DNA of 64,000 bases from Tannerella forsythia (GTDB lineage Bacteria > Bacteroidota > Bacteroidia > Bacteroidales > Tannerellaceae). Position numbers and translations under genes: made by a program. Within the stretch, counting starts at the first letter, position 1. Each line of letters begins with the position of its first letter. Shown in pieces: positions 16,716 to 25,949 of this stretch. Location: positions 16,727 through 80,726 of the forward strand of contig NZ_RQYN01000006.1 of NCBI RefSeq assembly GCF_003860135.1, read 5' to 3'. The notes under the pieces are model-generated. The model worked only from the letters and a program-made list of their open reading frames with translations. It ran no database searches and had not been told where the DNA came from.

Positions 16716-16904
16716 ATGTTGCCTGTTTTCTGTCCGGGCTGCTGGGCGCCTCTCAACGTAAAAGCCTTGCCGAACGATGTTGCATTATGGAATATCGTGA
16801 AAGTCGTCGGTGCAAGCCGGGACGGAGAATGGATTGCCGGCTTTATGGTCGGGCTGATTGATTCGGAAATTGTATCTAAAACGTTAATACACTTTTTACG
16901 ATGA
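16716..16904 (+). CDS. Possible 62-residue leader protein with a CxxC motif
   Basis: The frame MLPVFCPGCWAPLNVKALPN... contains C6-x-x-C9 and a hydrophobic middle. It starts at a sensible distance from the -7 box at 16680-16687, and its TGA overlaps the ATG of the hydrolase gene (ATGA at 16901-16904), the arrangement seen in translational coupling. I recognise no family. It may be a true small protein or merely open sequence between promoter and hydrolase; the overlap and promoter spacing are the only support. Confidence 0.35.
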   Translation: MLPVFCPGCWAPLNVKALPNDVALWNIVKVVGASRDGEWIAGFMVGLIDSEIVSKTLIHFLR

Positions 16905-18289
16905 AAAAGATGATATTATGCCTGGTAGCGATGCTCATGACGGGCACGCTCCCGGCACAAGAGATTACCGGATCATGGAGCGGAAGGATCTCCGTGAGTG
17001 GTATCAAACTGCGCCTCGTGTTTCACATTCAGCAAAGCGAGCAGGGACTTTCTGCCACGCTCGACAGTCCCGATCAGGGAGCGAAAGGCATTCCGTGCGA
17101 TACGGTTACATTCAATCCTTTTGCACTTCGTATCGTTATGCGAAGCCTGGGAGCTTCTTATGATGCGGTATTGGCAAACGATACGCTGAAAGGCACCTTC
17201 TCACAGATGGGGATGAAGATGCCGCTTGATATGGTTCGTAACGATACGTCGGGAGTTGTGTCCAAGCGTCCGCAAGAGCCTCGTCCGCCATTTCCGTATC
17301 ATACCGAAGAGGTCACGTTCGTTAACCCGACCGACAACATCACGCTGGCCGGCACGTTAACGCTTCCTGCGAAGGAAGGGAAGTATCCCGTTGTCGTCCT
17401 GATCTCGGGCAGCGGCCCCCAGAACCGTGACGAAGAGTTGATGGGACATAAACCCTTTCTGGTGATAGCCGATTACCTGACCCGAAACGGTATCGGAGTG
17501 CTGCGGTATGACGACCGCGGCACGGCACAGTCCGGCGGCCGTTTCTCTACGGCTACCTCGCCCGATTTTTCCAACGATGCCGAAGCGGCCGTCGAATACT
17601 TGAGAACCCGCCATGAGGTAGATTCTCTCCGGATAGGGTTGATCGGCCACAGCGAAGGAGGCGTCATCGCTCCGATGGTCGCGGCGAGGAACAAACGCGT
17701 GTCGTTTATCGTGATGCTTGCCGGGGTAGGTGTTCCCGGCCATGAATTAGTGAAAACACAGGTCGAGGATATGGCTAAAGCGTCGGGTGTACCGGACAGC
17801 GCACGTAAGATAGGCAATGACCTTATGGCAAGGCTATGTGACTTGATTCTTACATGCAGCGATCAGGAGCATCTGTCAGACAGTCTGACAGCCTGTCTGA
17901 AGCAATCCGTGCAAACCGTTCTGCCGGGCTCTTCCCCGGAAAGGCAGGATTTGTATATCCAATCCCAAGTAAAACAGATGCTCTCTCCGTGGATGCAATA
18001 CTTTCTGCGCTATGATCCTGCCCCGACGCTCCGAAAAGTAACCTGTCCCGTGCTGGCACTCAATGGCACGAAAGATACGCAAGTTGCCGCGCAATCCAAT
18101 TTATCGGCTATCCGGAAAGCGTTGGAAGAGGGAGGAAATACCGATGTCACCGTCCGCGAACTCCCGGGGTTGAATCATCTTTTCCAAGAGTGTACGACCG
18201 GAGCCCTCAACGAATATGCTACAATCGAACAAACGTTTTCCCCTTCGGCACTCGAAATCATCGTCGCATGGATCAAGGAACGGAGGTGA
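16901..18289 (+). CDS. Secreted alpha/beta hydrolase with N-terminal beta domain
   Basis: 462 residues. A signal peptide (MKKMILCLVAMLMTGTLPAQE) is followed by a beta-rich domain (residues ~22-115: GSWSGRISVSGIKLRLVFHIQ..) and an alpha/beta hydrolase domain. Expected catalytic residues are Ser251 in GLIGHSEGG, the Asp in LNGTKDTQV and the His in LPGLNHLFQE. SGSGPQNRDEEL and RYDDRGTAQSGG are typical of the group annotated as alpha/beta hydrolase or dienelactone hydrolase-like esterases. Ester or acyl substrates in the periplasm are likely, but the exact substrate is unknown. The preceding 62-residue frame overlaps its start by 4 bp. Confidence 0.85.
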   Translation: MKKMILCLVAMLMTGTLPAQEITGSWSGRISVSGIKLRLVFHIQQSEQGLSATLDSPDQGAKGIPCDTVTFNPFALRIVMRSLGASYDAVLANDTLKGTFSQMGMKMPLDMVRNDTSGVVSKRPQEPRPPFPYHTEEVTFVNPTDNITLAGTLTLPAKEGKYPVVVLISGSGPQNRDEELMGHKPFLVIADYLTRNGIGVLRYDDRGTAQSGGRFSTATSPDFSNDAEAAVEYLRTRHEVDSLRIGLIGHSEGGVIAPMVAARNKRVSFIVMLAGVGVPGHELVKTQVEDMAKASGVPDSARKIGNDLMARLCDLILTCSDQEHLSDSLTACLKQSVQTVLPGSSPERQDLYIQSQVKQMLSPWMQYFLRYDPAPTLRKVTCPVLALNGTKDTQVAAQSNLSAIRKALEEGGNTDVTVRELPGLNHLFQECTTGALNEYATIEQTFSPSALEIIVAWIKERR

Positions 18290-18358
18290 AATAAGTCGGC
18301 AACAAAGGCTTCTTCCACCATAACGATTCATCTCACACAATACTTTCATCATGCTCTC

Positions 18359-19252
18359 TTACCGCAACAGGAAATCGGTGACGGAGCTCATAACTTCGGC
18401 TGTCTGTTCATCGTTTTTAAACAATCCGAAATGACATCCGAGGTTTGTCAGACTCGACATTTCAAGGAATGGAATCATTTTACGGGCCTGTTTGATGATC
18501 TCTTCGCCCGGAAATAAACTGTCGGATTGATCGGCTATCAGGCCAACGGGTGCGCGAAACTTATGCAAATCTTTCTTCCGAAGCTCTTTCCAATCTCCTT
18601 TAGCAATCTTCGCGTGCAGTAAGAACATTTTAGCCATCTCCATCAGGTCATCATGTTCGAACGAAAGCATCGGTGTCATGCTTTTTCTCAACCATTCTTC
18701 CGTTAGTTGCTTCTCCTCTTTATCCGCCATACGCATCAACTTCTCAATTTTTGAGGATGTACCTTTTGCAATGCCGGCAGGCTGAACAAGGAGAAGCCGA
18801 CGAACGCATAGCAAGGCCTCCTGACAAAGTTGCAACGCAATATTGGCTCCAAAGGAGTAACCTAATACGGTACATTCCCGAAGCCCCAACCTGTCGATGA
18901 CTTGAAAAGCCCACTGTCCGTATTCGCCTTTCGATGCATGAAGCTGCTGCTCCGCACTAAATCCTATCCCTCCGGGCACATCCGGCACGACAAGCCGTAT
19001 CTTGTCTAAGTCGACACCTTCAATAAAAGGACGCATCGACAATGGGTTCGTGATCCACGTTCCTCCGAAACACAAGACGGGCATACCGGACGGAGAGCCG
19101 TAGTACATTACGTGCGTATCGCCGAAATTTGTTTCCACCATCTGTTCCCAAAAGGGAACTTCCAATGCCAGCAAATGTTTACGATATAAATTGTGAAGTA
19201 ATCGTCTGCCTTCAGCAGATTTATACGTTTCCGTGTTATTTTCTTTCCTCAT
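18359..19252 (-). CDS. Alpha/beta hydrolase
   Basis: 297 residues without a signal peptide. The nucleophile elbow is GYSFGAN with Ser133; the acid is probably the Asp in ADQSDSLFPGE and the base the His in LTNLGCHFGLF. PVLCFGGTWITNP forms the oxyanion-hole region after the second strand. The substrate is unknown. It faces the other hydrolase gene and lies 80 bp downstream of the large beta-helix gene, separated from it by a strong terminator. Confidence 0.8.
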   Translation of the reverse strand: MRKENNTETYKSAEGRRLLHNLYRKHLLALEVPFWEQMVETNFGDTHVMYYGSPSGMPVLCFGGTWITNPLSMRPFIEGVDLDKIRLVVPDVPGGIGFSAEQQLHASKGEYGQWAFQVIDRLGLRECTVLGYSFGANIALQLCQEALLCVRRLLLVQPAGIAKGTSSKIEKLMRMADKEEKQLTEEWLRKSMTPMLSFEHDDLMEMAKMFLLHAKIAKGDWKELRKKDLHKFRAPVGLIADQSDSLFPGEEIIKQARKMIPFLEMSSLTNLGCHFGLFKNDEQTAEVMSSVTDFLLR

Positions 19253-19267
19253 TTAGTCTAAAACAAA

Positions 19268-19313
19268 CTGTGTCACGGAAAAGACATTGATCTCCCGTCT
19301 TTCCGTGACACAG
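19268..19313 (-). terminator. Terminator of the beta-helix gene
   Basis: CTGTGTCACGGAAA...GAC and GTC-TTTCCGTGACACAG form a long near-perfect hairpin. On the minus strand it is followed by TTTGTTTTAG. It lies 18 bp after the stop of the 1254-residue protein. Confidence 0.75.
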
Positions 19314-19331
19314 CATCTTTATTTCTGAATC

Positions 19332-22300
19332 TTATTTAACAACAACTTTCTGTACCATTTGATCGATCTTAACGATATATAGTCCTCTCGGAAGCGGAAG
19401 CATCATCTCGCCCGCCGAAAGTTGCTGACGGTAAGAGAGTGTACCCATTACGGTATAGATCTGTACCATGACCGGCCGATCCGTCCGAATATGTACACCG
19501 TCTTTGCTGGCCCATACAGCCGCATATTCTTGGATCAACTGGTTCGCCGTAGGCTTGACACCGGAGAATTGGACGTTCAGAGGTTCCGTTACATAGCGGA
19601 ACACGACGGTCATGCTACCGTCAGGGTTCTTTGTCTTCTTCATCCCGCCTTCTTTATCCTGCCATTTGGAACCTGTTGTGATCTCCAGTTCTTCGAGCGT
19701 ATATCCTTCGTCAGGAGTAATCTTTATCGTAAAATCTTGTTTTGAGATTACCGAATACATTCCTTTCGGAGGATTCGTCTTCGCATGCTTACATTCACTC
19801 ACGATGACGCTATGAGGCAATTGGATAGGAGGCATATTGCTCGGAATAAATTCGTAGGCTCCTATATCTACACGACTGTCATCGATTCGTTCAACTCCTG
19901 CCAGATCTTTCACTAGACGGGCACTAATCACAGGAGGATTCCATCCGGCATTACAAGCAGAGCTTCGTGAATCCGCAAGCCGATAATTTCCAGCAACCAT
20001 GATTCCCTCCTTATTAAATCCCGGTTTAACAAAATATGGTCTCTGGTAGACATTGCTTCCTGCATTGGTACCTATCAGGTTCCATGCGTTGGGAATATCC
20101 GCTCCTTCGATTAGACAGAAGCGGTATTCGGTACCAACACCCATATTCACAATATTAGGCAACATCTGCTCTGCCGTCGTACGATTGTCATAAATAATTG
20201 TGTTTAAAGATCTCACTCCGGATGTTTGAGCGTTATATATACCGGCTCCGGATTCTGTAGCATGATTCCCGGAGATGGTTACATTCAGTAATTCCGTTTT
20301 TCCGCCTTCGTTATAGAGCCCGCCCCCCCGACGAGCTCTGTTACCACTGATCTCGGTATTCATAAATAACGGGCTTCCTGTTGCACATGTTCCGCGCGAC
20401 AAGGTATATACGCCGCCACCTTCGTGTGTCGCCGCATTGCCACGGATGATACAATTGACAATCGTCGGCGATCCGTTGTCGTTAAAGATACCCGCACCTT
20501 GCTTAGCCATACCTCCGGTGATGATGAAACCGTCCCAGCGCGCACCACGACTGACTCCGCAGCCTCCTTCGGGATAAGAGCGGTTTCCATTGATCCGGAT
20601 AACAGCAGAGTCTTTTCCTTGTAAGGTCGTCGGATGATCCACAAAGTTACGCTCCTCAATCGCCGACTCTGTACCACCGAAGCCTCCGTAGACTTCCACA
20701 CTGTCATAAGCCATCACATACGATCCGCCGGTGGGCGTGTAGACACCTTCGGCCACCCATATCCGGTCACCCTTGCCGGCGGCTGCCAGAGCCGTATCGA
20801 GGTTCAGGAAGGCATCTTTCCACGAAAGGCCGGTCTGTAGTCCGGAGGTTGATCGTTTATTCACGAAGAAGTCGATTGTTTTTCCTTGTACGGCGATCGT
20901 TCTTTTCGCAATCATTTCGCACCGCATCGTGTCGCCCGCAGCATAGCTGACGCCTTTTTCGGAGACTTTCAGTTCAATCTGTTTTTGGCCGATGGTTGTC
21001 CATGTTACACTCGGAGTGACATCCGTTGATGAGGCCGGTGTTCCTTCTGCGAATGTCCATGTATATCCGGAGATGGACGATGAAGCATCTTTGACGGCAA
21101 AAGTCTGCGGCACATTGATCTTAGCGGGTTTGCCCAAAGGAGTACGGAGAATCGTAATCATATCCGGGTCGTAACATCCCAAGATAAGTTTTTGTGCTGT
21201 AGGAGTTGTAGGAAGTCCTGAGACAACAGCTTTTATCGGATGTGTGAATTTGTCGGCATAAGAAGACGCGTCGGCCAGCGTATAGGTCGTTCCGTCTATG
21301 GTTGCGGTGCCCGGTACGACGACGATTCGTCCGTAAGGAGCGTCATGCTGCGGGTCCGTACTGACTTTAAATTTCCGTTCGGGTTCACTGATGAGTGTAA
21401 TAAACTTATTGCGCAATGGATCGCCGTTAGGAGCAGGATTTAAGGAATCTTTCTCCAAAAACATCTCATCCTTTATATGCGCCGTACCGCTGAGATTAAA
21501 CACCGAGGCCGGTCCGCCGTTCTTGTCGGCCGCCATGAATATGCCGTTACCCACAGCTGCTTTGTTGTTATGTATCGCTGCGCGTCCGAGGATGTTTACG
21601 ATCGGAGCATTTGTTGCATGTGATCCGATATAGATTCCTCCCCCCTTGTTTAAGGCTTGATTTTCGCTGATTTCTCCACCGGTCATATAAAGCACAGCCT
21701 GATTATTTAAACCAATACCGGCAGCTGTCGGAGCCTTATTGTAAGCAATTCGTCCGCCATATATACGGATGGTGTCGGTCAGACCGGAAGCATGTATTCC
21801 GCCACTGCCTCTTTCTGCTGTATTATAACTGACTTCTCCGCCTTTGAGGTGTAGGGTTGCGTGCGATGCCATGGCAATACCTCCCTGTGTCGTTTTCGCT
21901 GCGTTATGATTAATACGTCCGCCATTCATGTACAGATATCCTTGAGCCGTCGATGTTCCTGAGAGGGCGACACCTCCACCAAACGTTCCGGACTCATTAT
22001 GGTGGATAGAGGCATTATTGTTCATATAAATCCATCCTCCCCGATTGGCAACTCCTCCAGCCGCTTTTCTTGATTTATTGTTGTATATGGCAGCATTGTT
22101 GTTCATAAGAAGTTTAGAGCTTGCACCTCCACTTGCGCTATTACTGAATAAACTGATTCCGCCTCCGAGCACGAACGCTTCGTTATCATGTATGGCCGAG
22201 TTCCCGTTCATTTCAATCGTTGCGTTGGTATAGCCCAAAAAACCGCCACCATTGTTTGCGGCACAGTGATGAATAGATGCACTCCCATTCATGATCAGTT

Positions 22301-23096
22301 TCCTTTCTCGTTGTGTGATGCCTCCTCCTCCATTTGTACAGTAACATCCGTAGATGGAAGCATTGTCGTTCATCACTACTTCTGATCCATGCCCACTGAA
22401 GATGCCTCCGGCGTCATTGTCTCTTGATTTCGACATACATCCTGCGATGGTCGAATTGCCATTCATTATGACGATAGAGTTGGGTCTGATGCTACAAATA
22501 CCACCTGCGACCGTTCCTGAAAGCGGACCGGATGTATAATAAGAGCATAACCGGATCATAGAGCCGTTGTTGAGAGTTAACTTTCCGGAGTTTCGTATAC
22601 CGGCACAATCGCCCGAACCGGTGTTGTGGTTGTTTTGTAATACCGTACCTTCGTTTAGTGTCAGTGTCGCACCCTCATTCACAAGGATAAGTGGTTTTTC
22701 TGCAATAAGTCCGCTATTTATACGGGTTGTATCTGCATGTACCGTTAGTTCCTGATTATCCCAGATGGCTCCTCCGTCCAGTACAATGTTCTCCATGATA
22801 AGGGTGGCATTGTTTTGTACGATAACCAGATGCGTCAGGAGTGCTGCGCTGCGTTTGAGCGTAAAGTTCCCTCCCGCGCTTTTCAACACGATGTGCTGGC
22901 CGCTGTTTACGGTTACAGCCGTCGTCATACTGTGGTTCGTCGTGGCTTCGATCGTAGTGGGGATTCCCGTTGTGGGGACGGCAGCCACGGCCGCGCTCAG
23001 TGTCGGGTAGTCCGTCGTTCCGATGCGGAACTGTGCCTGTGCGGTGTAAACTATCCCTAAGCAGAGAGTAAGAATCCCAAGTAATTTTGTTTTCAT
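19332..23096 (-). CDS. Large secreted right-handed beta-helix protein, probable T9SS cargo
   Basis: 1254 residues. Signal peptide MKTKLLGILTLCLGIVYTAQAQF. Residues ~50-560 consist of about 20 imperfect repeats of the type GG-I....-MN-NA-I--N-A (e.g. GGGVALSG, YMNGGRINHNAA), a right-handed parallel beta-helix. Residues ~665-745 look like a PKD-type beta-sandwich (ISGYTWTFAEGTP...VTWTTIGQKQIELKV). A second beta-helix follows (~755-1110, from FVNKRSTSGLQTGLSWKDAFLNLDTAL to VDIGAYEF), then an InlB-like repeat (FTIKITPDEGYTLEEL). The C-terminus (VQIYTVMGTLSYRQQLSAGE...LPRGLYIVKIDQMVQKVVVK) fits a type IX secretion sorting domain. It is therefore probably exported to the surface; binding or enzymatic role is unknown. 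Confidence 0.85.
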   Translation of the reverse strand: MKTKLLGILTLCLGIVYTAQAQFRIGTTDYPTLSAAVAAVPTTGIPTTIEATTNHSMTTAVTVNSGQHIVLKSAGGNFTLKRSAALLTHLVIVQNNATLIMENIVLDGGAIWDNQELTVHADTTRINSGLIAEKPLILVNEGATLTLNEGTVLQNNHNTGSGDCAGIRNSGKLTLNNGSMIRLCSYYTSGPLSGTVAGGICSIRPNSIVIMNGNSTIAGCMSKSRDNDAGGIFSGHGSEVVMNDNASIYGCYCTNGGGGITQRERKLIMNGSASIHHCAANNGGGFLGYTNATIEMNGNSAIHDNEAFVLGGGISLFSNSASGGASSKLLMNNNAAIYNNKSRKAAGGVANRGGWIYMNNNASIHHNESGTFGGGVALSGTSTAQGYLYMNGGRINHNAAKTTQGGIAMASHATLHLKGGEVSYNTAERGSGGIHASGLTDTIRIYGGRIAYNKAPTAAGIGLNNQAVLYMTGGEISENQALNKGGGIYIGSHATNAPIVNILGRAAIHNNKAAVGNGIFMAADKNGGPASVFNLSGTAHIKDEMFLEKDSLNPAPNGDPLRNKFITLISEPERKFKVSTDPQHDAPYGRIVVVPGTATIDGTTYTLADASSYADKFTHPIKAVVSGLPTTPTAQKLILGCYDPDMITILRTPLGKPAKINVPQTFAVKDASSSISGYTWTFAEGTPASSTDVTPSVTWTTIGQKQIELKVSEKGVSYAAGDTMRCEMIAKRTIAVQGKTIDFFVNKRSTSGLQTGLSWKDAFLNLDTALAAAGKGDRIWVAEGVYTPTGGSYVMAYDSVEVYGGFGGTESAIEERNFVDHPTTLQGKDSAVIRINGNRSYPEGGCGVSRGARWDGFIITGGMAKQGAGIFNDNGSPTIVNCIIRGNAATHEGGGVYTLSRGTCATGSPLFMNTEISGNRARRGGGLYNEGGKTELLNVTISGNHATESGAGIYNAQTSGVRSLNTIIYDNRTTAEQMLPNIVNMGVGTEYRFCLIEGADIPNAWNLIGTNAGSNVYQRPYFVKPGFNKEGIMVAGNYRLADSRSSACNAGWNPPVISARLVKDLAGVERIDDSRVDIGAYEFIPSNMPPIQLPHSVIVSECKHAKTNPPKGMYSVISKQDFTIKITPDEGYTLEELEITTGSKWQDKEGGMKKTKNPDGSMTVVFRYVTEPLNVQFSGVKPTANQLIQEYAAVWASKDGVHIRTDRPVMVQIYTVMGTLSYRQQLSAGEMMLPLPRGLYIVKIDQMVQKVVVK

Positions 23097-23658
23097 GTCT
23101 TTATCATCTGAAGAATTTAACTGATTTGCAAACTGAAAGCATTAAAGCTTCACGACAAAATTAGAAGTAAATAATGAGAGAAAAAAATATTCTTCAAAAA
23201 AAATAGTATACGTTCAATATTATTCTACACACTTTGCTCGCATGATCTAACATGCAAGGCATAAATCTGTTGTAAAAATATGGAGGGAGCACACTATTAT
23301 CATTATCGGAAAGCCATATTAGGTCTGAATGACTTCAAAAGCCTTTTTGGGAGGTCAATCTCGGTAAATACAGTTTATACTCATTCGTAGAGTTATTCAA
23401 TGCGATAATCGCAAACTTTAGAGCTAATTAAGATTTTTCTTGCTTATTGGAATAAGGAAACGATGTATACGGATATGTTGTTATTGAGCTTCTCTTATCC
23501 GGTTAAAAGTGTTAATCCGAACAAAAGCAATCGTAATTTTATTGTCTATAAAAATTCATTTTGAACGGAAGCCGAATTGCTTGTTTTTTTTTACTTTTAC
23601 AGCGAAAAAAGCTGAATATGATATTTTGAAGAAAATCACTTGATAAAAAAAGATTCTT
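23097..23658. other. AT-rich spacer with promoter of the beta-helix gene
   Basis: No gene is seen. A minus-strand -7 box TAATTTTG lies at 23156-23163, giving a leader of about 50 nt for the beta-helix gene. The rest is AT-rich without clear repeats. No convincing -7 box is visible for the rightward gene at 23659. Confidence 0.45.
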
Positions 23659-25314
23659 ATGAGAGCACAAAGAAAAAAAGGAGGGCTGAAGGTACATGCC
23701 GTATCCGGAAGCCATGTGGTTTTGCTGGGCATTCATTTGCCCGAAGAGGAGTGCGAGGGGTTGCTCGGCTTTTCGGTTTTGCGGGAAGACCATACCGAGG
23801 GGGAGAGGTATTATCTGAAAGCGTCGAAAGTTTTTGAGGAGACCGACCCGAAGCTCAAACCCGGCACGCAGTATTCCACGCACAAGTTTCCCATTCAGAG
23901 TTTCCAGTGGGCCGACTATTCGGCCAAGCCGGGATATGCCTACACCTACGAGGTATCTGCCCTGAAGGGGACGCCGGCCGATTTAACGGTCTATGCCACC
24001 GTGCGGGTGCCGGTCCGTACGGAGAAAGAGGAGGGCGCGGGGCACAATGTCTTTTTCAACAGAGGGTCGGCCGCCTCGCAGGAATATGTGCGGCGGTTCG
24101 GCGATGTGTCGCCGAAGGATGTGCCGGACAACCGGGCGTTCGAATGGCTCTCGCGCGGGGCCTACGAAGCGCTGGTGGGTTTTGTGGAGTCGTGCGGGCC
24201 GGAGCACAGCCTGCGGATTGCGGCCTACGAGTTTCATTACCGGCCTTTTCTCGAAGTGATCGGGAAAGCGATGGAGCGGGGAGTGGACGTGCGGATTGTT
24301 TACGACGGGCGGAAGGAGTATCCGCGCCTGATCAACGAAGCGGCCATCCGCGAAACGGGGCTTGCCTCCTGTTGCACGCCCCGCCTCAACGGCAAATCCT
24401 ACATCTCGCACAATAAATTTATCCTGAAGCTCGAAAGAGGCCGTCCGGTGTCGGTATGGACGGGCGGGATGAATTTTTCGGAAGGAGGCATTTTCGGACA
24501 TTCCAACGTGGCGCATGTCGTCAACAATCCCGCCATTGCCGAGCGGTACGCACGCTATTGGGAGGCGTTGCGAAGCGACCTCGAGAACGGGCCGATGAAG
24601 AAACGGGTGGAAGAGATCACGCCGGCGTTCGCTTTGCCGCTCCGGGAGGAGGAAACGGCGGTCTTCAGCCCGCGCACCGGCCTGGAGGTGCTGGAGAATT
24701 ATGCCGGTATGGCACGGTCGGCCAGGCATGCGTTGTTTATGACGTTCGCTTTCGGGATGAACGAAGAGTTCAGGAAGGTGTATGAAACCGCACGCACCTC
24801 ATTGCGCTATGCACTTATGGAGAAAGCGTGCATGGCCGGGAAAGACAGGGAGAAATTCGAAAGAGAGAAGAAGAAGATCGAAGCGATCCGGCGCAAGAAA
24901 GAGAATGTGTTCGCCATCGGCAATACGATCCGTACGAATCGTTTCGACGGATGGCTCCGGGAGCGGCTCACGGGATTGAACTCCAACGTGAAATACATCC
25001 ACAACAAGTTCATGCTCATCGATCCGCTGGGCAGGAATCCCATCGTAGTTACCGGTTCGGCCAATTTCAGCGTCGCCTCCACGAAGAACAACGACGAGAA
25101 TATGGTGATCGTCCGCGGCAACCGGAGAGTGGCCGACATCTATCTGGGCGAATACATGAGGCTGTTCAGCCACTACTCGTTCCGCGAATCGCTGCAATGG
25201 CGCGACCCCCTCGAAAAACCGAAGTACCTGAGAACCGACGACTGGTGGAAAGACTATTTCCGGGACAATGCACGGGGAGCACGGAGAAAATATTTCGCTC
25301 AGGTCAGCGAATAA
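23659..25314 (+). CDS. Phospholipase D-superfamily protein with two HKD motifs
   Basis: 551 residues, no signal peptide. Residues ~10-120 look like a beta-sandwich (KVHAVSGSHVVLLGIHLPEEE...TVYATVRVPVR). Two PLD active-site motifs follow: H251-x-K253 in ISHNKFILK with WTGGMNFSEGG, and H448-x-K450 in IHNKFMLIDPLG with VTGSANFSVAST. This architecture is shared by PLD-type nucleases and phosphodiesterases; nuclease versus lipase activity cannot be decided from the sequence. The gene is visibly richer in G and C (e.g. CGGGCGGGATG, GCGCGGGGC) than its AT-rich upstream spacer and has no operon partner. It lies 175 bp from a tRNA gene, which is compatible with acquisition by transfer, though not proof. 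Confidence 0.82.
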   Translation: MRAQRKKGGLKVHAVSGSHVVLLGIHLPEEECEGLLGFSVLREDHTEGERYYLKASKVFEETDPKLKPGTQYSTHKFPIQSFQWADYSAKPGYAYTYEVSALKGTPADLTVYATVRVPVRTEKEEGAGHNVFFNRGSAASQEYVRRFGDVSPKDVPDNRAFEWLSRGAYEALVGFVESCGPEHSLRIAAYEFHYRPFLEVIGKAMERGVDVRIVYDGRKEYPRLINEAAIRETGLASCCTPRLNGKSYISHNKFILKLERGRPVSVWTGGMNFSEGGIFGHSNVAHVVNNPAIAERYARYWEALRSDLENGPMKKRVEEITPAFALPLREEETAVFSPRTGLEVLENYAGMARSARHALFMTFAFGMNEEFRKVYETARTSLRYALMEKACMAGKDREKFEREKKKIEAIRRKKENVFAIGNTIRTNRFDGWLRERLTGLNSNVKYIHNKFMLIDPLGRNPIVVTGSANFSVASTKNNDENMVIVRGNRRVADIYLGEYMRLFSHYSFRESLQWRDPLEKPKYLRTDDWWKDYFRDNARGARRKYFAQVSE

Positions 25315-25442
25315 AAAAGGCGGTGTGTCATAACGGGCGAACTGCTGCGTTGCTTACTGAATGTGAGCTCGGTCACACACCTTAGTATGCACTCTCGCTC
25401 TTATCCTTAGCCCTCCAATTTCACCTTTCTTACACACCTAAA

Positions 25443-25479
25443 AAGGGTGTGCCCAAACCTTATGTTTTGACACACCCTT
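25443..25479 (-). terminator. Terminator of the tRNA-Ala gene
   Basis: AAGGGTGTG (25443-25451) pairs with CACACCCTT (25471-25479). On the minus strand the hairpin is followed by TTTTT. It lies 10 bp after the tRNA. Confidence 0.75.
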
Positions 25480-25488
25480 CAAAAGAGG

Positions 25489-25562
25489 TGGAGTATAGCG
25501 GACTCGAACCGCTCACCTCGACACTGCCAGTGTCGCGCTCTAGCCAGATGAGCTAATACCCC
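25489..25562 (-). tRNA. tRNA-Ala (GGC)
   Basis: The minus strand folds as a complete cloverleaf. The acceptor stem is GGGGTAT/ATACTCC with one G-U pair, the D arm contains AGCTCATCTGGCTAGAGC, the anticodon arm is CGACA-CTGGCAG-TGTCG with anticodon GGC (25526-25528 on the plus strand), and the T arm contains GGTTCGAGTCC. The discriminator is A and the CCA end is not encoded. A -7 box (TACCTTTG, 25579-25586) lies upstream and a terminator downstream. Confidence 0.93.
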
Positions 25563-25578
25563 TCGAATTATTTCGCGG

Positions 25579-25616
25579 CAAAGGTAACGTTTTTTTCAAC
25601 AATAGCGCTACCTTTG
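25579..25616. promoter_or_regulatory. Back-to-back -7 boxes for tRNA-Ala and the DUF4286-ruvC unit
   Basis: Minus-strand TACCTTTG at 25579-25586 serves the tRNA; plus-strand TACCTTTG at 25609-25616 serves the DUF4286 gene, whose ATG is 19 bp further on. The plus-strand box overlaps an upstream in-frame TTG, arguing for the ATG start at 25635. Confidence 0.65.
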
Positions 25617-25634
25617 ACGGGAAATTTACGGACT

Positions 25635-25949
25635 ATGCTTGTTTTTTATACGACATTTCATCTCTCGCACAAGAAATATGAGGAGGGACTTGCTTATTTA
25701 CGGACGGTTTACATTCCGGCGGCAACGCGCAGCGGGCAACTCCAATCGCCGCGTTTGCAGCGAGTCGTTCATGAGGTGGAAGGTGCAGAAGGAGTCAGTG
25801 TGTCGGTGCAGTTCAGAGTAAGCGATGAGAAGACGTTACAAGCCTGGATGTGTGACGAGGGGGCAGCGCTACATCAGGAGCTTATCGCCCGATTCGGACA
25901 TGAGATGGCGGGGTTCTCGACTGTGCTCGAAGAACTTGATTTGATATGA
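25635..25949 (+). CDS. DUF4286 family protein
   Basis: 104 residues from the ATG at 25635 ([23 protein letters not shown]). Small Bacteroidetes proteins of this kind (DUF4286) have a ferredoxin-like alpha/beta fold by prediction and no known biochemical role. The C-terminal TGA overlaps the ruvC ATG (ATGA at 25946-25949), so the two are translationally coupled. The constant association with ruvC in this phylum could point to a link with recombination, but that is inference only. Confidence 0.8.
   Translation: MLVFYTTFHLSHKKYEEGLAYLRTVYIPAATRSGQLQSPRLQRVVHEVEGAEGVSVSVQFRVSDEKTLQAWMCDEGAALHQELIARFGHEMAGFSTVLEELDLI

Noticed and set aside
25315..25442. Terminator of the phospholipase D-like gene formed by GGTGTGT...ACACACC
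   Set aside because: The arms are short and separated by about 44 nt without a T-run.
23659..25562. Genomic island integrated at tRNA-Ala
   Set aside because: No integrase, no duplicated tRNA end and no other foreign genes were found; only base composition hints at transfer.
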